The notes below the pieces were generated by a model. That model saw only the letters and a program-made list of their open reading frames with translations, ran no database searches and was not told where the DNA came from. The translations under genes and the position numbers were made by a program. Positions 8,850 through 18,375 of a DNA stretch of 64,000 nt are shown here, piece by piece. Position 1 is the first letter of the stretch, and each line of letters begins with the position of its first letter. The stretch is from Methylocella sp. (GTDB lineage Bacteria; Pseudomonadota; Alphaproteobacteria; Rhizobiales; Beijerinckiaceae), in NCBI GenBank assembly GCA_037200525.1, contig JBBCGG010000001.1, forward strand, positions 2,460,501 through 2,524,500, written 5' to 3'.

Positions 8850-8919
8850 TTCACTGCGCAGTAAATATTGCCATATCGGAGAAGATTCGCCATAAGAGGC
8901 ATATTTACTGCGCAGTGAA
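8850..8919 (+). promoter_or_regulatory. promoter flanked by a perfect 19-bp inverted repeat
   Basis: TTCACTGCGCAGTAAATAT (8850-8868) and its exact complement (8901-8919) are separated by 32 bases. Each arm holds its own palindrome ACTGCGCAGT. Between them a promoter can be read: TTGCCA (8868-8873), 17 bases, CATAAG (8891-8896). The right arm ends 19 bases before the ATG at 8939. Paired inverted repeats bound by the antitoxin are known for autoregulated abiE operons, so this is likely the operator of the operon that follows. Confidence 0.75.
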
Positions 8920-8938
8920 GAAAGCTACGATCACATCC

Positions 8939-10021
8939 ATGCACTCTGAGCGAGCCTTGGTAGAAAGCGTTCTGGAGACCCTTCGCGGGCTGCCACAAGC
9001 TCACGCTGAACTCGGTCTGTGGGAACAGCCGACCGGCCGTGATCGCGGCTACGACGCCCGCATCGATCTGCAGATCGGGGGCGAGTCCGTGAGCCTTCTG
9101 ATTGAAGCGAAGCGCGCCGTCTATCCCAGAGATGTGCGGGAGATCATCTGGCAGATGCGCCGATACATGGACCATGCGCCGTCGGAACGAGCCAACGAGC
9201 AGCGGCTCCCTCTCATCGTTGCGGAATCGATCTCCCCAGGTGCGAAGGAACTGCTCCGCGAAGAGCAGGTGGGTTATTTCGACAGCGGAGGAAGTCTATT
9301 TATTCCTGCGCGCGGCGCCTACGTCTACATCGAAAAACCACCGCCGAAGCCGGTAGCGAAGGTGTTGCGGTCATTGTTCTCCGGCCGCCGAACACAGGTG
9401 CTCCATGCGCTCCTTGTTCGTCCCCGCACATGGGTGAGCGTCAAAGAGCTCGCTGAGCAATCGCAAGCCTCGCCCGCGACGGTATCGCAGGTCATGACCG
9501 AGCTTGAGCGGTTTGATTGGCTGGAGATTCGGGGCCAGGGGCCGAGCAAAGAGCGCCTTCTGCGAGAACCGGGCGCCTTGCTCGACGCATGGTCGAAGCA
9601 GCTCGGACTAGGTCGCTCACCTGCGCTCCGCCGCTATTACGTACCGGCAATCAAGCCCACGGACTTACCGGAGCGGCTGGATCGTGTGTTCGAGCAGCAC
9701 CAAGCGGCTTACGCGATTACGCATGAAGCAGCAGCGCAACGCTACGCGCCATTTCTCTCCAGTGTCTCGCAGGTCCGTTGCCGCCTGATGCCAGGGCGAC
9801 CGGTGGAAGAGGCGCTTGGCGCGCTCGACGCCCGGGTCGTCACGGAGGGCGCAAACCTCGCGGTCATCGAAATAAAGTCTTCGGGCGAACTGCTGTTTCG
9901 CGAAAAGGTCGACGGGGTGTGGCTTGCCAGTCCCGTCCAGGTCTATCTCGACCTCGTGCGCAGCGAAGGTCGCGCAAAGGAGATGGCCGAGCACCTGCGC
10001 CGCGAGAGGATCGGGTTCTGA
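8939..10021 (+). CDS. AbiEi-like protein: PD-(D/E)XK-type domain plus winged helix
   Basis: 360 residues from ATG 8939. The first ~120 residues look like a restriction-endonuclease fold: D43 in ARIDLQ, then LLIEAK (E56, K58), a QMRRYM helix and LIVAESISPGAKELL...YFDSGGSLFI. Then comes a winged helix-turn-helix at ~150-200 (SVKELAEQSQASPATVSQVM, TELERFDWLEI), and a C-terminal domain with VIEIKSSGELLFR and YLDLVRSEGRAKEMAEHLRR. Proteins of this build are grouped with type IV AbiEi antitoxins, which repress their own promoter. It overlaps the nucleotidyltransferase start by one base (TGATG), the usual arrangement of an antitoxin-toxin pair. Whether the nuclease-like residues are active is unknown. 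Confidence 0.75.
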   Translation: MHSERALVESVLETLRGLPQAHAELGLWEQPTGRDRGYDARIDLQIGGESVSLLIEAKRAVYPRDVREIIWQMRRYMDHAPSERANEQRLPLIVAESISPGAKELLREEQVGYFDSGGSLFIPARGAYVYIEKPPPKPVAKVLRSLFSGRRTQVLHALLVRPRTWVSVKELAEQSQASPATVSQVMTELERFDWLEIRGQGPSKERLLREPGALLDAWSKQLGLGRSPALRRYYVPAIKPTDLPERLDRVFEQHQAAYAITHEAAAQRYAPFLSSVSQVRCRLMPGRPVEEALGALDARVVTEGANLAVIEIKSSGELLFREKVDGVWLASPVQVYLDLVRSEGRAKEMAEHLRRERIGF

Positions 10022-10912
10022 TGGCCAAGCCCGCTACTCTCGATGGATATGCCGACGCCTACACACTCGACTGTGAACGGGTGCTACTGACGCTCCTCCG
10101 TGGTCTCGGCCCGTGGAAGAATTCGGTCTTTCTGGTGGGCGGGCTGACACCGAGATATCTCGTCAGAGCGCGACCGCCAGAAGTTCCGCCGCATGCGGGC
10201 ACCCAGGACGTCGACATCGTCATCGACCTTCAGCTTCTTGCCGACACCGACGCCTATCACACGCTCGAGGACAACCTGCGGAAGCTCGGGTTCGAGCGAG
10301 CGACCAATGACAAGGGCCAAAAGCTCTCGTGGCGGTGGCAGACTCGGACGGAGCATGGCGCCTTGATGATTCTCGAATTGCTTGCTGACGCCCCAGAGAT
10401 CGCCGGCGGCAAGGTGCAGCCCTTGCCGACGGACGGTAAGATCTCGGCCCTGAACATACCGCATTCGTCGATCGTTTTCGACCTGTATCAGACGGCCGAG
10501 ATCCAAGCCGAGCTCCTCGGAGGGGCCGGTGTCGCGACTGAACTTGTCAGGCACGCCAATCTTGTCAGCTTCACCTGCCTGAAGGCGTTCGCGTTTGACC
10601 AGAGGTTCGAGCGCAAGGATGCGCATGACCTAATCTATTGCATTGAGCATGCCCCCCGAGGGCTTTGACGCCGCTGCGGCGGCGTTCCGTGAAGCCCTAG
10701 CCGGAAAACATGGCGCGGTACTGGGTGACACGCTCGCGATCCTCCGACGCAGATTCTGTTCGGATGAGAAGGTTGAGGGCTACCGCAAGGATGGACCGGT
10801 TGCGGTCGCCCTCTTCGAGCAAGGCGAAGAACCCGATATGCGCGAGGCGCGCGTGCTGCGGCAACGCGAGTCGAGCGATCTGGTCGAACGTTTGCTCGCT
10901 CTGACCGGCTAG
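10021..10912 (+). pseudogene. AbiEii-like nucleotidyltransferase, frameshifted at a C6 run
   Basis: ATG 10021 opens MAKPATLDGYADAYTLDCER. Nucleotidyltransferase signatures follow: VGGLTPRYLV, the Asp motif TQDVDIVIDLQ, and KDAHD near 200. The frame stops at 10668 after EHAPRGL, but the neighbouring frame runs on to 10912 as EGFDAAAAAFREALAGKHG and so on. Removing one C from the run of six at 10652-10657 joins them as EHAPEGFDAAAAAFREA, a ~296-residue protein. So the C-terminal ~85 residues are lost here by a +1 base, by slippage on the run, or by an assembly error. AbiEii proteins transfer nucleotides to tRNA or other targets and act as the toxin; substrate here is unknown. Confidence 0.75.
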
Positions 10913-10920
10913 GGGATGAT

Positions 10921-11643
10921 ATGGCGACGAGCGCAGTCTTTGTAGGCATCAACAAACACCGCGATCCGGCGATTCCGGAACTCGGTAGTGCGCGACGCGA
11001 TGCTACAGCCCTCTGGGCTCTGTTCACTGATACGATCGACGGCCTTGCAGCGCGCCTACTTGTCGATGAGCGCGCAACGCATGCGGAGGTATCCGCAGCG
11101 GTCCTCGGCACGCTCGATGCCGCGCGAGAGGACGACGTGGTCATCGTGGGCTTCGCCGGTCATGGCTCGCCAGACGGCAGTTTGGTGCTGTTTGATACAG
11201 ATGCCGGCGACTTGGCAGGCACCGCACTTCCCATGGCCGCCTTGGCCGACGCCTTCAAGAAGACGAAGGCTCGGGCCGTATTGTGCATTCTCGACTGCTG
11301 TTTCAGCGGACAGGCTCCCGCACGCGTCCTTGAAGTGGAAGCGCGACCGCGGAACGCGTTCGCGCTAACCGGAGTATATGGTGAAGGCAGGATCCTACTA
11401 GCCGCCTGCTCCACAACCGAGGCCGCCTGGGAACAACCGGGAACCGGGCACGGGCTTCTCACCTTCGCAGCGATCGAGGCGCTCACCAAGGCCACGGGAG
11501 AGACAGTCAGCTTTCCCCAAGGTAGCCGGCGAGATTATTCGCCTTACCCGGGTCGAGGCAGAGCGGATCGGTGTGACCCAGACGCCCGTCTTTCTCGGGA
11601 GCGTTCAGGGCGGACTCGTATTCCCAATACTGAGACGTGGTGA
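10921..11643 (+). pseudogene. caspase-like (peptidase C14) domain, N-terminal part of a caspase-helicase
   Basis: Starts MATSAVFVGINKHRDPAIPE nine bases after the previous stop. The caspase/metacaspase His-Cys dyad is plain: His in VGFAGHGSPDG (~residue 81) and Cys in CILDCCFSGQAP (~residue 125), followed by LLAACSTTEAAWE and HGLLTFAAIEAL. Homology ends at ~residue 199 (GETVSFP); the remaining ~40 residues are out-of-frame translation. One C too many in the CCCC at 11515-11518 separates it from the helicase frame: without it the protein reads GETVSFPKVAGEIIRLTRVE without break. A cysteine protease role is expected from the dyad; the target is unknown. Confidence 0.8.
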
Positions 11644-13219
11644 CAACTTCGTCGCCGCTTTCCCCGCGGTCGCCGTCCGCCAGATGTCGGCATCGTTCGC
11701 CGAATTGGTCGAGCACGGGTTTCCCCATGAGATCGTCGACCAGTGGGTTACGCACTTCCCGCAGGGACTGAACCCGCTGCAGCTAAGGGCGGTGAATGAC
11801 CGTGGCGTACTCGAGGGCAAATCGTTACTGGTGGTGGCGCCGACAAGCTCTGGCAAGACACTGATCGGAGAATTGGCCGCGATCCGGGCAGTAGTGGCCG
11901 GCGAGAAAGCCGTGTTCCTTCTGCCGTACCGAGCGCTCGTGAGCGAAAAGTTCGAGGATTTTAGCGCTCGCTTCGCGCCCGCCGGTCTGCGGGTCGTGCG
12001 ATGCAGCGGCGACGCGTCTGACGGTGTCGGCGCCGTTCTGAGCGGTCGATACGATCTCGGGTTCTTCACGTACGAGATGTTCCTGAACCTCGCGCTTGCA
12101 TCGCCGCGTCTGCTGAATCAACTCGGTCTGGTGGTGCTCGACGAAGGTCAGTTCATCACCGATCCCAATCGCGGCATCACGGTCGAGCTCATCTTTGCGC
12201 TGCTGCTGCGGGCGCGGCAGCGCGGGATCGAGCCCCAACTCGTCGTCTTGTCGGCCGTGATCGGCAACCTCAACAACTTCGACAGATGGCTGGATTTACC
12301 CCTCCTGACCTCGCGGGAGCGGCCGGTTCCGTTGATCGAAGGCGTGCTCGACCGGCGAGGTGTCTTCCAATTTGTCGACGTAGACGGGACGACGAAGACG
12401 GAGCCGCTGCTGTCGCCGCATCAGATCGTGCAACGGCGGGATAAGCCATCCTCGCAAGACGTCATCGTTCCCGTTGCCAAGCAGTTGGTCGCGAAAGGCG
12501 AAAAGCTCCTTGTCTTTCGGAACATGCGCGGTCCCGCTCAGGGCTGTGCACGGTATCTCTCGAAGGAACTTGGTCTTCCGCCCGCAACCGGCGTGATCGC
12601 TGTCCTGCCGACCCAGGACCTGACAGCCGCTTCTCAAGATCTGCGCGAGTGTTTGCAGGGAGGCACCGCCTTCCACAACACAAACTTGCTGCGGGCCGAG
12701 CGCGAGGCGATCGAGCGGGGATATCGAGCCGCCGACGGGGGCATCCATGTCCTGGCGGCCACAACAACGCTCGCGGCTGGAATCAACACGCCAGCTTCCA
12801 CCGTTGTCCTGGCCGAAAACGAATTCGTCGGCGAAGACGGACGGCCCTTCACCATCGCCGAGTACAAAAACATGGCCGGGCGGGCGGGTCGCTTGGGCTA
12901 CAATGAGATCGGCAAGGCGATCATCCTGGCCGACACACCGATCGAGCGTGCGCGGCTGTTTCAAAAGTATGTGCTGGGGACGCCAGAAGACGTCATCTCG
13001 TCCTTCCAGCACCGCGACCTCCCGACCTGGACGCTACGCTTACTCAGTCAGGTCCGGGGCGTCCGACCGGAAGAGATTCCGAGCCTCCTGGTCAACACAT
13101 TCGGCGGTTACTCCGCTTCACGGGCCAACCCGCAATGGGTGCGGCTCGTCGAAGGGGAGGTCTCGGCGCTTGTCGCGCGCCTCCTGCAGGCGGGTCTTGC
13201 GGAGGCGGATGGTGAGCTA
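11519..13219 (+). pseudogene. Ski2-like DEAD/DEAH helicase, N-terminal part (IS-interrupted)
   Basis: Continues the caspase protein in the +1 frame: KVAGEIIRLTRVEAERIG, then a helicase with a Q-motif-like PLQLRAV, Walker A PTSSGKT, motif Ia LLPYRALVSEKF, Walker B VVLDEGQ (DEGQ in place of DExH), SAVIGNLNNF, and domain 2 with TTTLAAGINTPASTVV and NMAGRAGRLGY. That is the Ski2/Mtr4/Hel308 superfamily 2 pattern. The frame is cut at 13219 by IS833 copy 1. Across the IS the codons join directly (GEL then VHLTLLGRACGASSL), so the insertion was clean. The GTG at 11573 is not a real start; this was one polypeptide with the caspase domain. Confidence 0.82.
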
Positions 13220-14052
13220 GGCTCAGGACCTATTAAATTTGCCTGAGATGTGATTCCTGGTCTCCGCATGGGGAGGCTGGGATGAGTGATTTGTTTTTGT
13301 TGGGCGAGCGGCAGATGGCGCGGCTTGCGCCGCATTTTCCTCTGTCGCATGGCGTTCCGCGGGTTGACGACCGTCGGGTGGTCAGCGGAATCGTCTATGT
13401 GATCCGCAACGGCCTGCAATGGAAAGATGCGCCCAAGGATTACGGGCCGCACAAGACGCTTTACAATCGCTTCATCCGCTGGAGCCGGCTCGGCGTCTTC
13501 GACCGCATATTCGCCGCGCTCGCTGGCGAAGGTCCAAAGCCCGAGCGCATCATGATCGACGCCACGCATCTGAAGGCGCATCGCACAGCGGCGAGCCTGC
13601 TCAAAAAGGGGCTCTTCCCCGCCGTATCGGGCGCACGAAAGGCGGACTGAACTCGAAGCTCCACGTCGTTTGCGACGGCGCCGGCAAGCCCCTCGTCATG
13701 TTGCTCTCGGAGGGCCAGATGAGCGACCACAAGGGCGCGCGGCTGATGCTCAAGGCTTTACCGCCTGCTTCAATGTTGATCGCCGACAGGGGCTACGACA
13801 GCAACTGGTTCCGCGCCGCGCTGAAGGCCAGGGGCGTCGAGCCCTGCATCCCGCCAACCAGAAGCCGCAAGCTTCCCATTGCCTATGACAAGACGCTCTA
13901 CCGCCAGCGTCACAAAATCGAGAACATGTTCGCCAAGCTCAAGGACTGGCGGCGCATCGCAACCCGCTATGATCGATGCGCCCACACCTTCTTCTCCGCC
14001 ATCTGCATCGCAGCCGCCGTCCTCTTCTATCTCAATCAATGAGTCCTGAGCC
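13220..14052 (+). mobile_element. IS5-family insertion sequence, 833 bp, copy 1
   Basis: Perfect 10-bp ends GGCTCAGGAC / GTCCTGAGCC with TA duplicated on each side (13218-13219, 14053-14054). Same element at 34121-34953 and 55204-56035, all in the same orientation. Copy 3, where the outer bases differ (CTAG left, CTAA right), shows the duplication is TA and not CTAG. Confidence 0.93.
13282..14042 (+). CDS. IS5-family transposase OrfA/OrfB
   Basis: OrfA 13282-13650 (MSDLFLLGERQMARLAPHF) and OrfB in the -1 frame to 14042. The A5G4 run in the bases at 13603-13611 lies inside the overlap and is a natural slippage site for a fused product. DDE-type segments: IMIDATHLKAH, LIADRGYDSNW, QRHKIENMFAKLKDWRRIA. 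Copies 1 and 2 have intact frames. Confidence 0.9.
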
Positions 14053-14792
14053 TAGTCCACCTGACATTACTCGGGCGAGCTTGTGGGGCATCGTCGTTGT
14101 CGTTCGAGTCGAGCTTGCGCCTCGTTGAGCTAATGCGTCACCTCGACGTCGCACAGGCGGACCCGGTGCAGGTACTCGCCATCGTCCAGGTTTTGGCTGA
14201 GATGGACGGAATCTACACGCCGGTGATGAAGCGCGGCCAGTCCGAGAGCGTACGGCCGAGTCAAGCTGCCCAGCGCTTCGGTCACGTGACGGCTCAGGGC
14301 CTGCAGCGCTACTGCCAAGACCAATTCGAGTTCTGGGCGCGCTGCAAACGGGCGTCGATCCTTTTCGACTGGATCGCGGGCACATCTATCGATGACCTCG
14401 AGCGCAGCTATTCGACGACACCGTTCCAAGGTGCAATCAGTTACGGCGATATCCTTCGCATAGCCGACGGCGCGCGTTTCCATCTCCGGTCCGCCCATCA
14501 GATTCTTTCCGCGCTGTTCCCTGACCAGCCGGTATTTCTCACGGCGCTCGATGAACTCCTACGTCGGCTGGAATTCGGATTGCCGGCGGCCGCGCTTGGT
14601 CTGACTGACCTTTCGGCGGCCCTCTCGCGCGGCCAGTATCTCGCATTGCTTGCCGCCGGCGCGGGCACGGCGGCTGCTGCCAAAGCTCTTGATCGGGACA
14701 CGCTTACGCGGTCTGTGGGCGCCGTCGCGGCGGCGGCTATCAGAGGAAAGCAGGATGCGCCCAAAGGGATTACGGCGGCTACAACAGAGTGA
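14053..14792 (+). pseudogene. helicase C-terminal part, downstream of the IS
   Basis: Open from the IS edge, in phase with the upstream half once the IS and one TA are removed. Reads VHLTLLGRACGASSLSFESS, LRLVELMRHLD, and so on for ~246 residues. It contains the helical C-terminal region expected of Ski2-like helicases (CGASSLSFESSLRLVELM), then a domain ending in an Ala-rich tail. The full ancestral caspase-helicase would be ~1,010 residues. No ribosome site precedes an internal ATG, so independent translation is doubtful. Confidence 0.8.
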
Positions 14793-14882
14793 TGATGCGT
14801 GGCCGATGCGCGGGGCCGTCCAATGCACGAAGGGCGGAAATCGACACCCGCTCAAGTCGCATCGTGCAAAAGGAAAGTTCGA

Positions 14883-15137
14883 ATGTCATCGGGAACCGAG
14901 AAGATTCGGGACAATCTTGCCAAGGCCATTCGGGCATGCATCGACAACGCCCAGCGCCTGCACACAGAGACTTACGATCTGGAATTCCGGCTTCCGTCCG
15001 CCACACGATATTTCCTGCTGATCATCGCGCAGGAAGAGGCCGCGAAGGCGTTCGTTCTCTATCTCATCAAGGAGGGAATCGTCCCGCTGACTTCGGCCGT
15101 TCGGCGGGCTATCAACGACCACGCGTGCAAACAGCTA
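14883..15137 (+). pseudogene. AbiV-like abortive infection protein, N-terminal fragment
   Basis: ATG 14883 with AAAGGAAAG just upstream; 90 bases after the helicase stop, same strand. MSSGTEKIRDNLAKAIRACI, NAQRLHTETYDLEF, RLPSATRYFLLIIAQEEAAK, AFVLYLIKEGI: this matches the HEPN-type AbiV family, with the conserved Glu pair in AQEEAAK. The coding stops at residue ~85 where IS866 copy B begins. The distal half is not found on the other side of the two tandem ISs; there the LysR gene begins at once. So the rest was deleted. AbiV is known in Lactococcus as a phage-triggered translation inhibitor; this one may differ. Confidence 0.68.
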
Positions 15138-16003
15138 GGCAGTAGTGACGAACTACCTGAGCATGATAGCAATAGCGGCGAGCAATACGAAGCCTCGGTA
15201 GTTTGCGAGGAGCTTGTCGTATCGGGTTGCGACGCGCCGGAACTGCTTCAGTTTATTGAAGAAACGCTCGACGAGATTGCGCTCCTTGTAGAGCGCCTTG
15301 TCGTAGGGGAGCGGCGCGCGGCGATTGGATTTTGATGGGATCACCGGCTCAGCCTCACGCATAAGAACAGCCTTGCGCAAGTGATTGGCGTCATAACCTT
15401 TATCGGCGATGATCGCATCGGCCGCAAAGCCTTCGATCAGGGCGTGCGCTTTTGTGATGTCGTTGCGCTGCCCAGGTCCGAGAAGGAGCCGAACGGGGTT
15501 GCCGAGTGCGTCTGTCGCGGCGTGGATTTTGGTGCTCAAACCACCGCGAGAGCGGCCCAGGCCTTGGGCATCCGCCCCCCTTTGGCGATCCTTGCGCCGG
15601 CCGCGTGCTGATGGGCGCGCACGATTGTTGAGTCGATCATCAGCCATTCGAGATCGGCCTCGGCGGTGAATGCCTCAAGAAATCCGTCCAAGGCGCCGCG
15701 CTCGATCCAGCGATAGTAGCGGCGTTTCACCGCCTGATGGTCGCCGAAGCGTTCGGGCAGATCGCGCCAGCGGCCGCCCGAGCGGGCCATCCATAACAGC
15801 GCGTCGACGAAGCGTCGATTGTCGCAGCGCGGCCCGCGCTGGCCGGCTCTTCCGCCTGGCACAAGATCACAAAGCCGCTCCCATTGATCGTCTCGCAGCG
15901 CATCGACATCCCGAATCATCAAGGCTGATCTCCAAAAATCAGCCTTGAATCATGGAAAGATCCTCGCGAGAATCCCCCAAACGCCGAATTCGTCACCACG
16001 GCC
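15138..16003 (-). mobile_element. IS5-family 866-bp insertion sequence, copy B
   Basis: Same ends and length as copy A. TA at 15136-15137 and 16004-16005 (CTAG on both edges). Its right edge is shared with the IS1182 element, so the order is CTAG-IS866-CTAG-IS1182-CTAG. Confidence 0.92.
15153..15919 (-). CDS. IS5-family transposase OrfA/OrfB, copy B
   Basis: OrfA 15919 down to 15536, OrfB down to 15153 in the -1 frame. Same sequence as copy A except one residue (RGAD in place of RRAD). Intact. Confidence 0.88.
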
Positions 16004-16005
16004 TA

Positions 16006-17463
16006 GGAGCCTGTCCTGGTAACGACTTTTGATGAAAGGGGTACACGGTGGAGCGGAGCTGTCAGGCTCGCTTTTGCGTCGCCTTTGCGAGCTTGAGGAG
16101 GTTGTGAGCGGTGCAGATCATGGCCCATTCGGCGCGAACGCGCTCGAGGCCACGAAGAAGGAACTGCCGGAAGCCTCGCGCCTGCTTGATCTGACCAAAC
16201 ACCGGTTCGACAACTTGTTTGCGCAAGCGGTAGCGACTGCGCCGTCCGGCGCGCTTGAGCGTCGCGGCCATGGCGCTCATCAAAGGGGTCTTCGTCAATT
16301 TGCGATGTCCGGCGGCATGGGCTTGCCCGTGCCGGGCGCGCCCTGGCGGGAGAAAGCCTCGGATGCGCCGCTGCTTCAGGGCGGTCAGGTTGGCCTCTGT
16401 CGCGAAGCCGGCGTCACCCGAGATTTCCCTTGGCTTGCGGCCGAGATGGGTCGACACGTCGTCCACGAGAGGCAGGAGCGCGCGATAGTCGGCTGAAGTC
16501 GTCACGAGACGATGCACCACGATGATCTGATGCGAGGCGTCGACGGGCGATCTGGCCGTTGTAGCCTTGTATAAAGCCGTCGCGCGTCGGCAGGATGCGG
16601 CTGTCCGGATCGGTGAAATTCTTCTGCGCCCGTTCAGGCGGAGCTCCGTCATCGCCACGCAGCGGGCGGCCCTGCCAGCGCATGCCCGACGACGCGCCCG
16701 GTCCTCCTTCGTCCTCAGGATCGGGCGGATCGGCGGCTTCGGCCTCAAGAGCAGCCTTGGCGGCCCGGATCGCCTCCAGCCGACGCTTCTTGTCGGCCAT
16801 CCAGTCCGGCGTTGCGTCGCTGCGCCGCCCCTCGCCGTGCTCCTCATCCTCGGCGGCGTCGGCGTGATCGGCGCGGTCCAGCCAGCCCTTGACCTCGGCG
16901 GCGAGCGCCGGCTCGGTCGTTTTCATCCGGCCATAGCTCATCGCCTTGTGGCGCGAGGCGTTGGCCTTCAGCTTGGTTCCATCGACCGCCACATGCCCTA
17001 ACTGCACGAGGCCCGCCGCCCGGCAAAGGCGCAGCACTTGCACGAACAGATCCGATAAGGCGTCCAAATGGCGTTTGCGGAAATCGGCGATCGTCCGGAA
17101 ATCGGGACGGTTCAGGCCGGTGACGGCCATCACGTCGACCCGCTCCTCGCAGGCGCGGGCAAGCTGGCGCGAGGAATAGATCCCCCGGCTGTAGCCGTAA
17201 AGCAGCAGGGCGACCATCATGCCGGGATGGTAGGGCGGAAAACCGCGCTCCTCGCCATAGCAGTCAAGGATCGCGGAAAGATCGAGCCCTTCTCGCACCG
17301 TGTCCCGGACGAAATGCGCCAGATGATCCGGCGGCCCAAACTCATGCAGAGAAGGCGGCAGAAGCCAGCCCTGATCTACATCCCATGAGCGAAATGTCTT
17401 GGCCATAAGCCAAGTGAATCACCCCGCCGCCGCCCTGTCGAGACGATTACTCGGACAGGCTCC
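16006..17463 (-). mobile_element. IS1182-family insertion sequence, ~1458 bp
   Basis: Perfect inverted ends GGAGCCTGTCC / GGACAGGCTCC, with TA (CTAG) outside at 16004-16005 and 17464-17465. Inserted back-to-back with IS866 copy B at the same target word. It separates the AbiV-like fragment from the LysR gene, whose stop lies 14 bases beyond. Confidence 0.88.
16062..17406 (-). pseudogene. IS1182-family transposase, frameshifted
   Basis: Starts MAKTFRSWDVDQGWLLPPSL. The N-terminal part has FPPYHPGMMVALLLYGYSRG and the domain with NFTDPDSRILPTRDGFIQGY. The frame breaks after GYNGQIA: one extra G in GGG at 16545-16547 (C on the coding strand) shifts the reading. With it removed the text is GYNGQIAVDASHQIIVVHRL, as in the family. 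The rest (GDAGFATEANLTALKQRRIR, VVEPVFGQIKQARGFRQF) is in the second frame to 16062. Probably inactive, unless the extra base is an assembly error. Confidence 0.85.
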
Positions 17464-17478
17464 TAGATGTGTCCATAA

Positions 17479-18375
17479 TTATGCGACGTTCGCCTCCCGG
17501 ACCATTGCGATGAATGCGCGCAGAGCGGCAGGAACATGGCGATGCCCTGGATAGTAAAGGCAAAGGCCCGGCGAGGTAGGTATCCAGTCTGTGAGCACGC
17601 GCGCGAGCCGGCCCTCGGCAATCGCGGTTTCAACCGCAGCGTCGGAAAGATAGGCGAGCCCAGCCCCTTCGATCGCAGCCTTCAGCATCAGTGATGGTTC
17701 GTCGAGCGTCAGCGGCCCCGGAACATCCAGGCTGAGCTTCTCCCCTTGCCGCTCGAATTCCCATCGATAGAGTCCACCGCTCGGCCAGCGCGCTCGGATA
17801 CAGCGGTGGGACATTAGATCGCCTGGTGTCGAAGGTATCGGTTTGTTTTCGAAATAGGCCGGCGAACCGACCACCGAAAAGCTGAGCGCCGATCCCAGCG
17901 GTACGGCGATCATGTCGCGCGGGACCGATTCCGCAAGCCGGATGCCCGCATCGAAGCCGTCGAGCACGATGTCGACGAGGCGCGCTTCCGTCACGAGGTC
18001 GACCTTTATGCCGGGATAGAGGCGAAGATAATCGAGGACGATAGGCGAGAGGATCTGGTGTGCAGCCGTTAGCGAACTGTTGATGCGCAATGTTCCGCTC
18101 GGCGTCGCGCCGTGGCTGTTGGCTGATTCCATCGCGCTTTGAATGTTGGAAACGGCCGGGGCCACCTGCGCGACGAACTCCTCGCCAGCCGACGAAAGCG
18201 AGACGCTCCGCGTCGTCCGGTTGAAGAGCCTCACGCCGAGCCGAGCCTCGATCCCTGCCACGGCACTGCTCACCGCCGTCGACGACATGCCGAGCTCGGT
18301 CGCGGCAGCGCGAAAGTTCCTGTGCTTCGCAACTGCGATGACCGCCTCCAACTCAACCAGTCCGCTTTTGTGCAT
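17479..18375 (-). CDS. LysR-family transcriptional regulator
   Basis: 298 residues. N-terminal winged helix: FRAAATELGMSSTAVSSAVA then GIEARLGVRLFNRTTRSVSL, with the family's FNRTTR wing. The effector domain carries FDAGIRLAES, typical of the CrgA-like subgroup that often controls a neighbouring dehydrogenase or SDR gene. It is divergent from the SDR gene at 18482, with 106 bases between the starts; that gap probably holds both promoters and the operator. Complete, and codon use resembles the chromosome. Confidence 0.92.
   Translation of the reverse strand: MHKSGLVELEAVIAVAKHRNFRAAATELGMSSTAVSSAVAGIEARLGVRLFNRTTRSVSLSSAGEEFVAQVAPAVSNIQSAMESANSHGATPSGTLRINSSLTAAHQILSPIVLDYLRLYPGIKVDLVTEARLVDIVLDGFDAGIRLAESVPRDMIAVPLGSALSFSVVGSPAYFENKPIPSTPGDLMSHRCIRARWPSGGLYRWEFERQGEKLSLDVPGPLTLDEPSLMLKAAIEGAGLAYLSDAAVETAIAEGRLARVLTDWIPTSPGLCLYYPGHRHVPAALRAFIAMVREANVA

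Noticed and set aside
8768-8938. Upstream in-frame start (8768) for the AbiEi-like gene
   Set aside because: It would place the promoter and the inverted repeats inside the coding sequence. ATG 8939 follows them and begins the recognisable domain.
11573-11575. GTG as the start of a separate helicase gene
   Set aside because: The frame is open and coherent for ~18 codons before it and joins the caspase frame after a one-base correction; there is no ribosome site.
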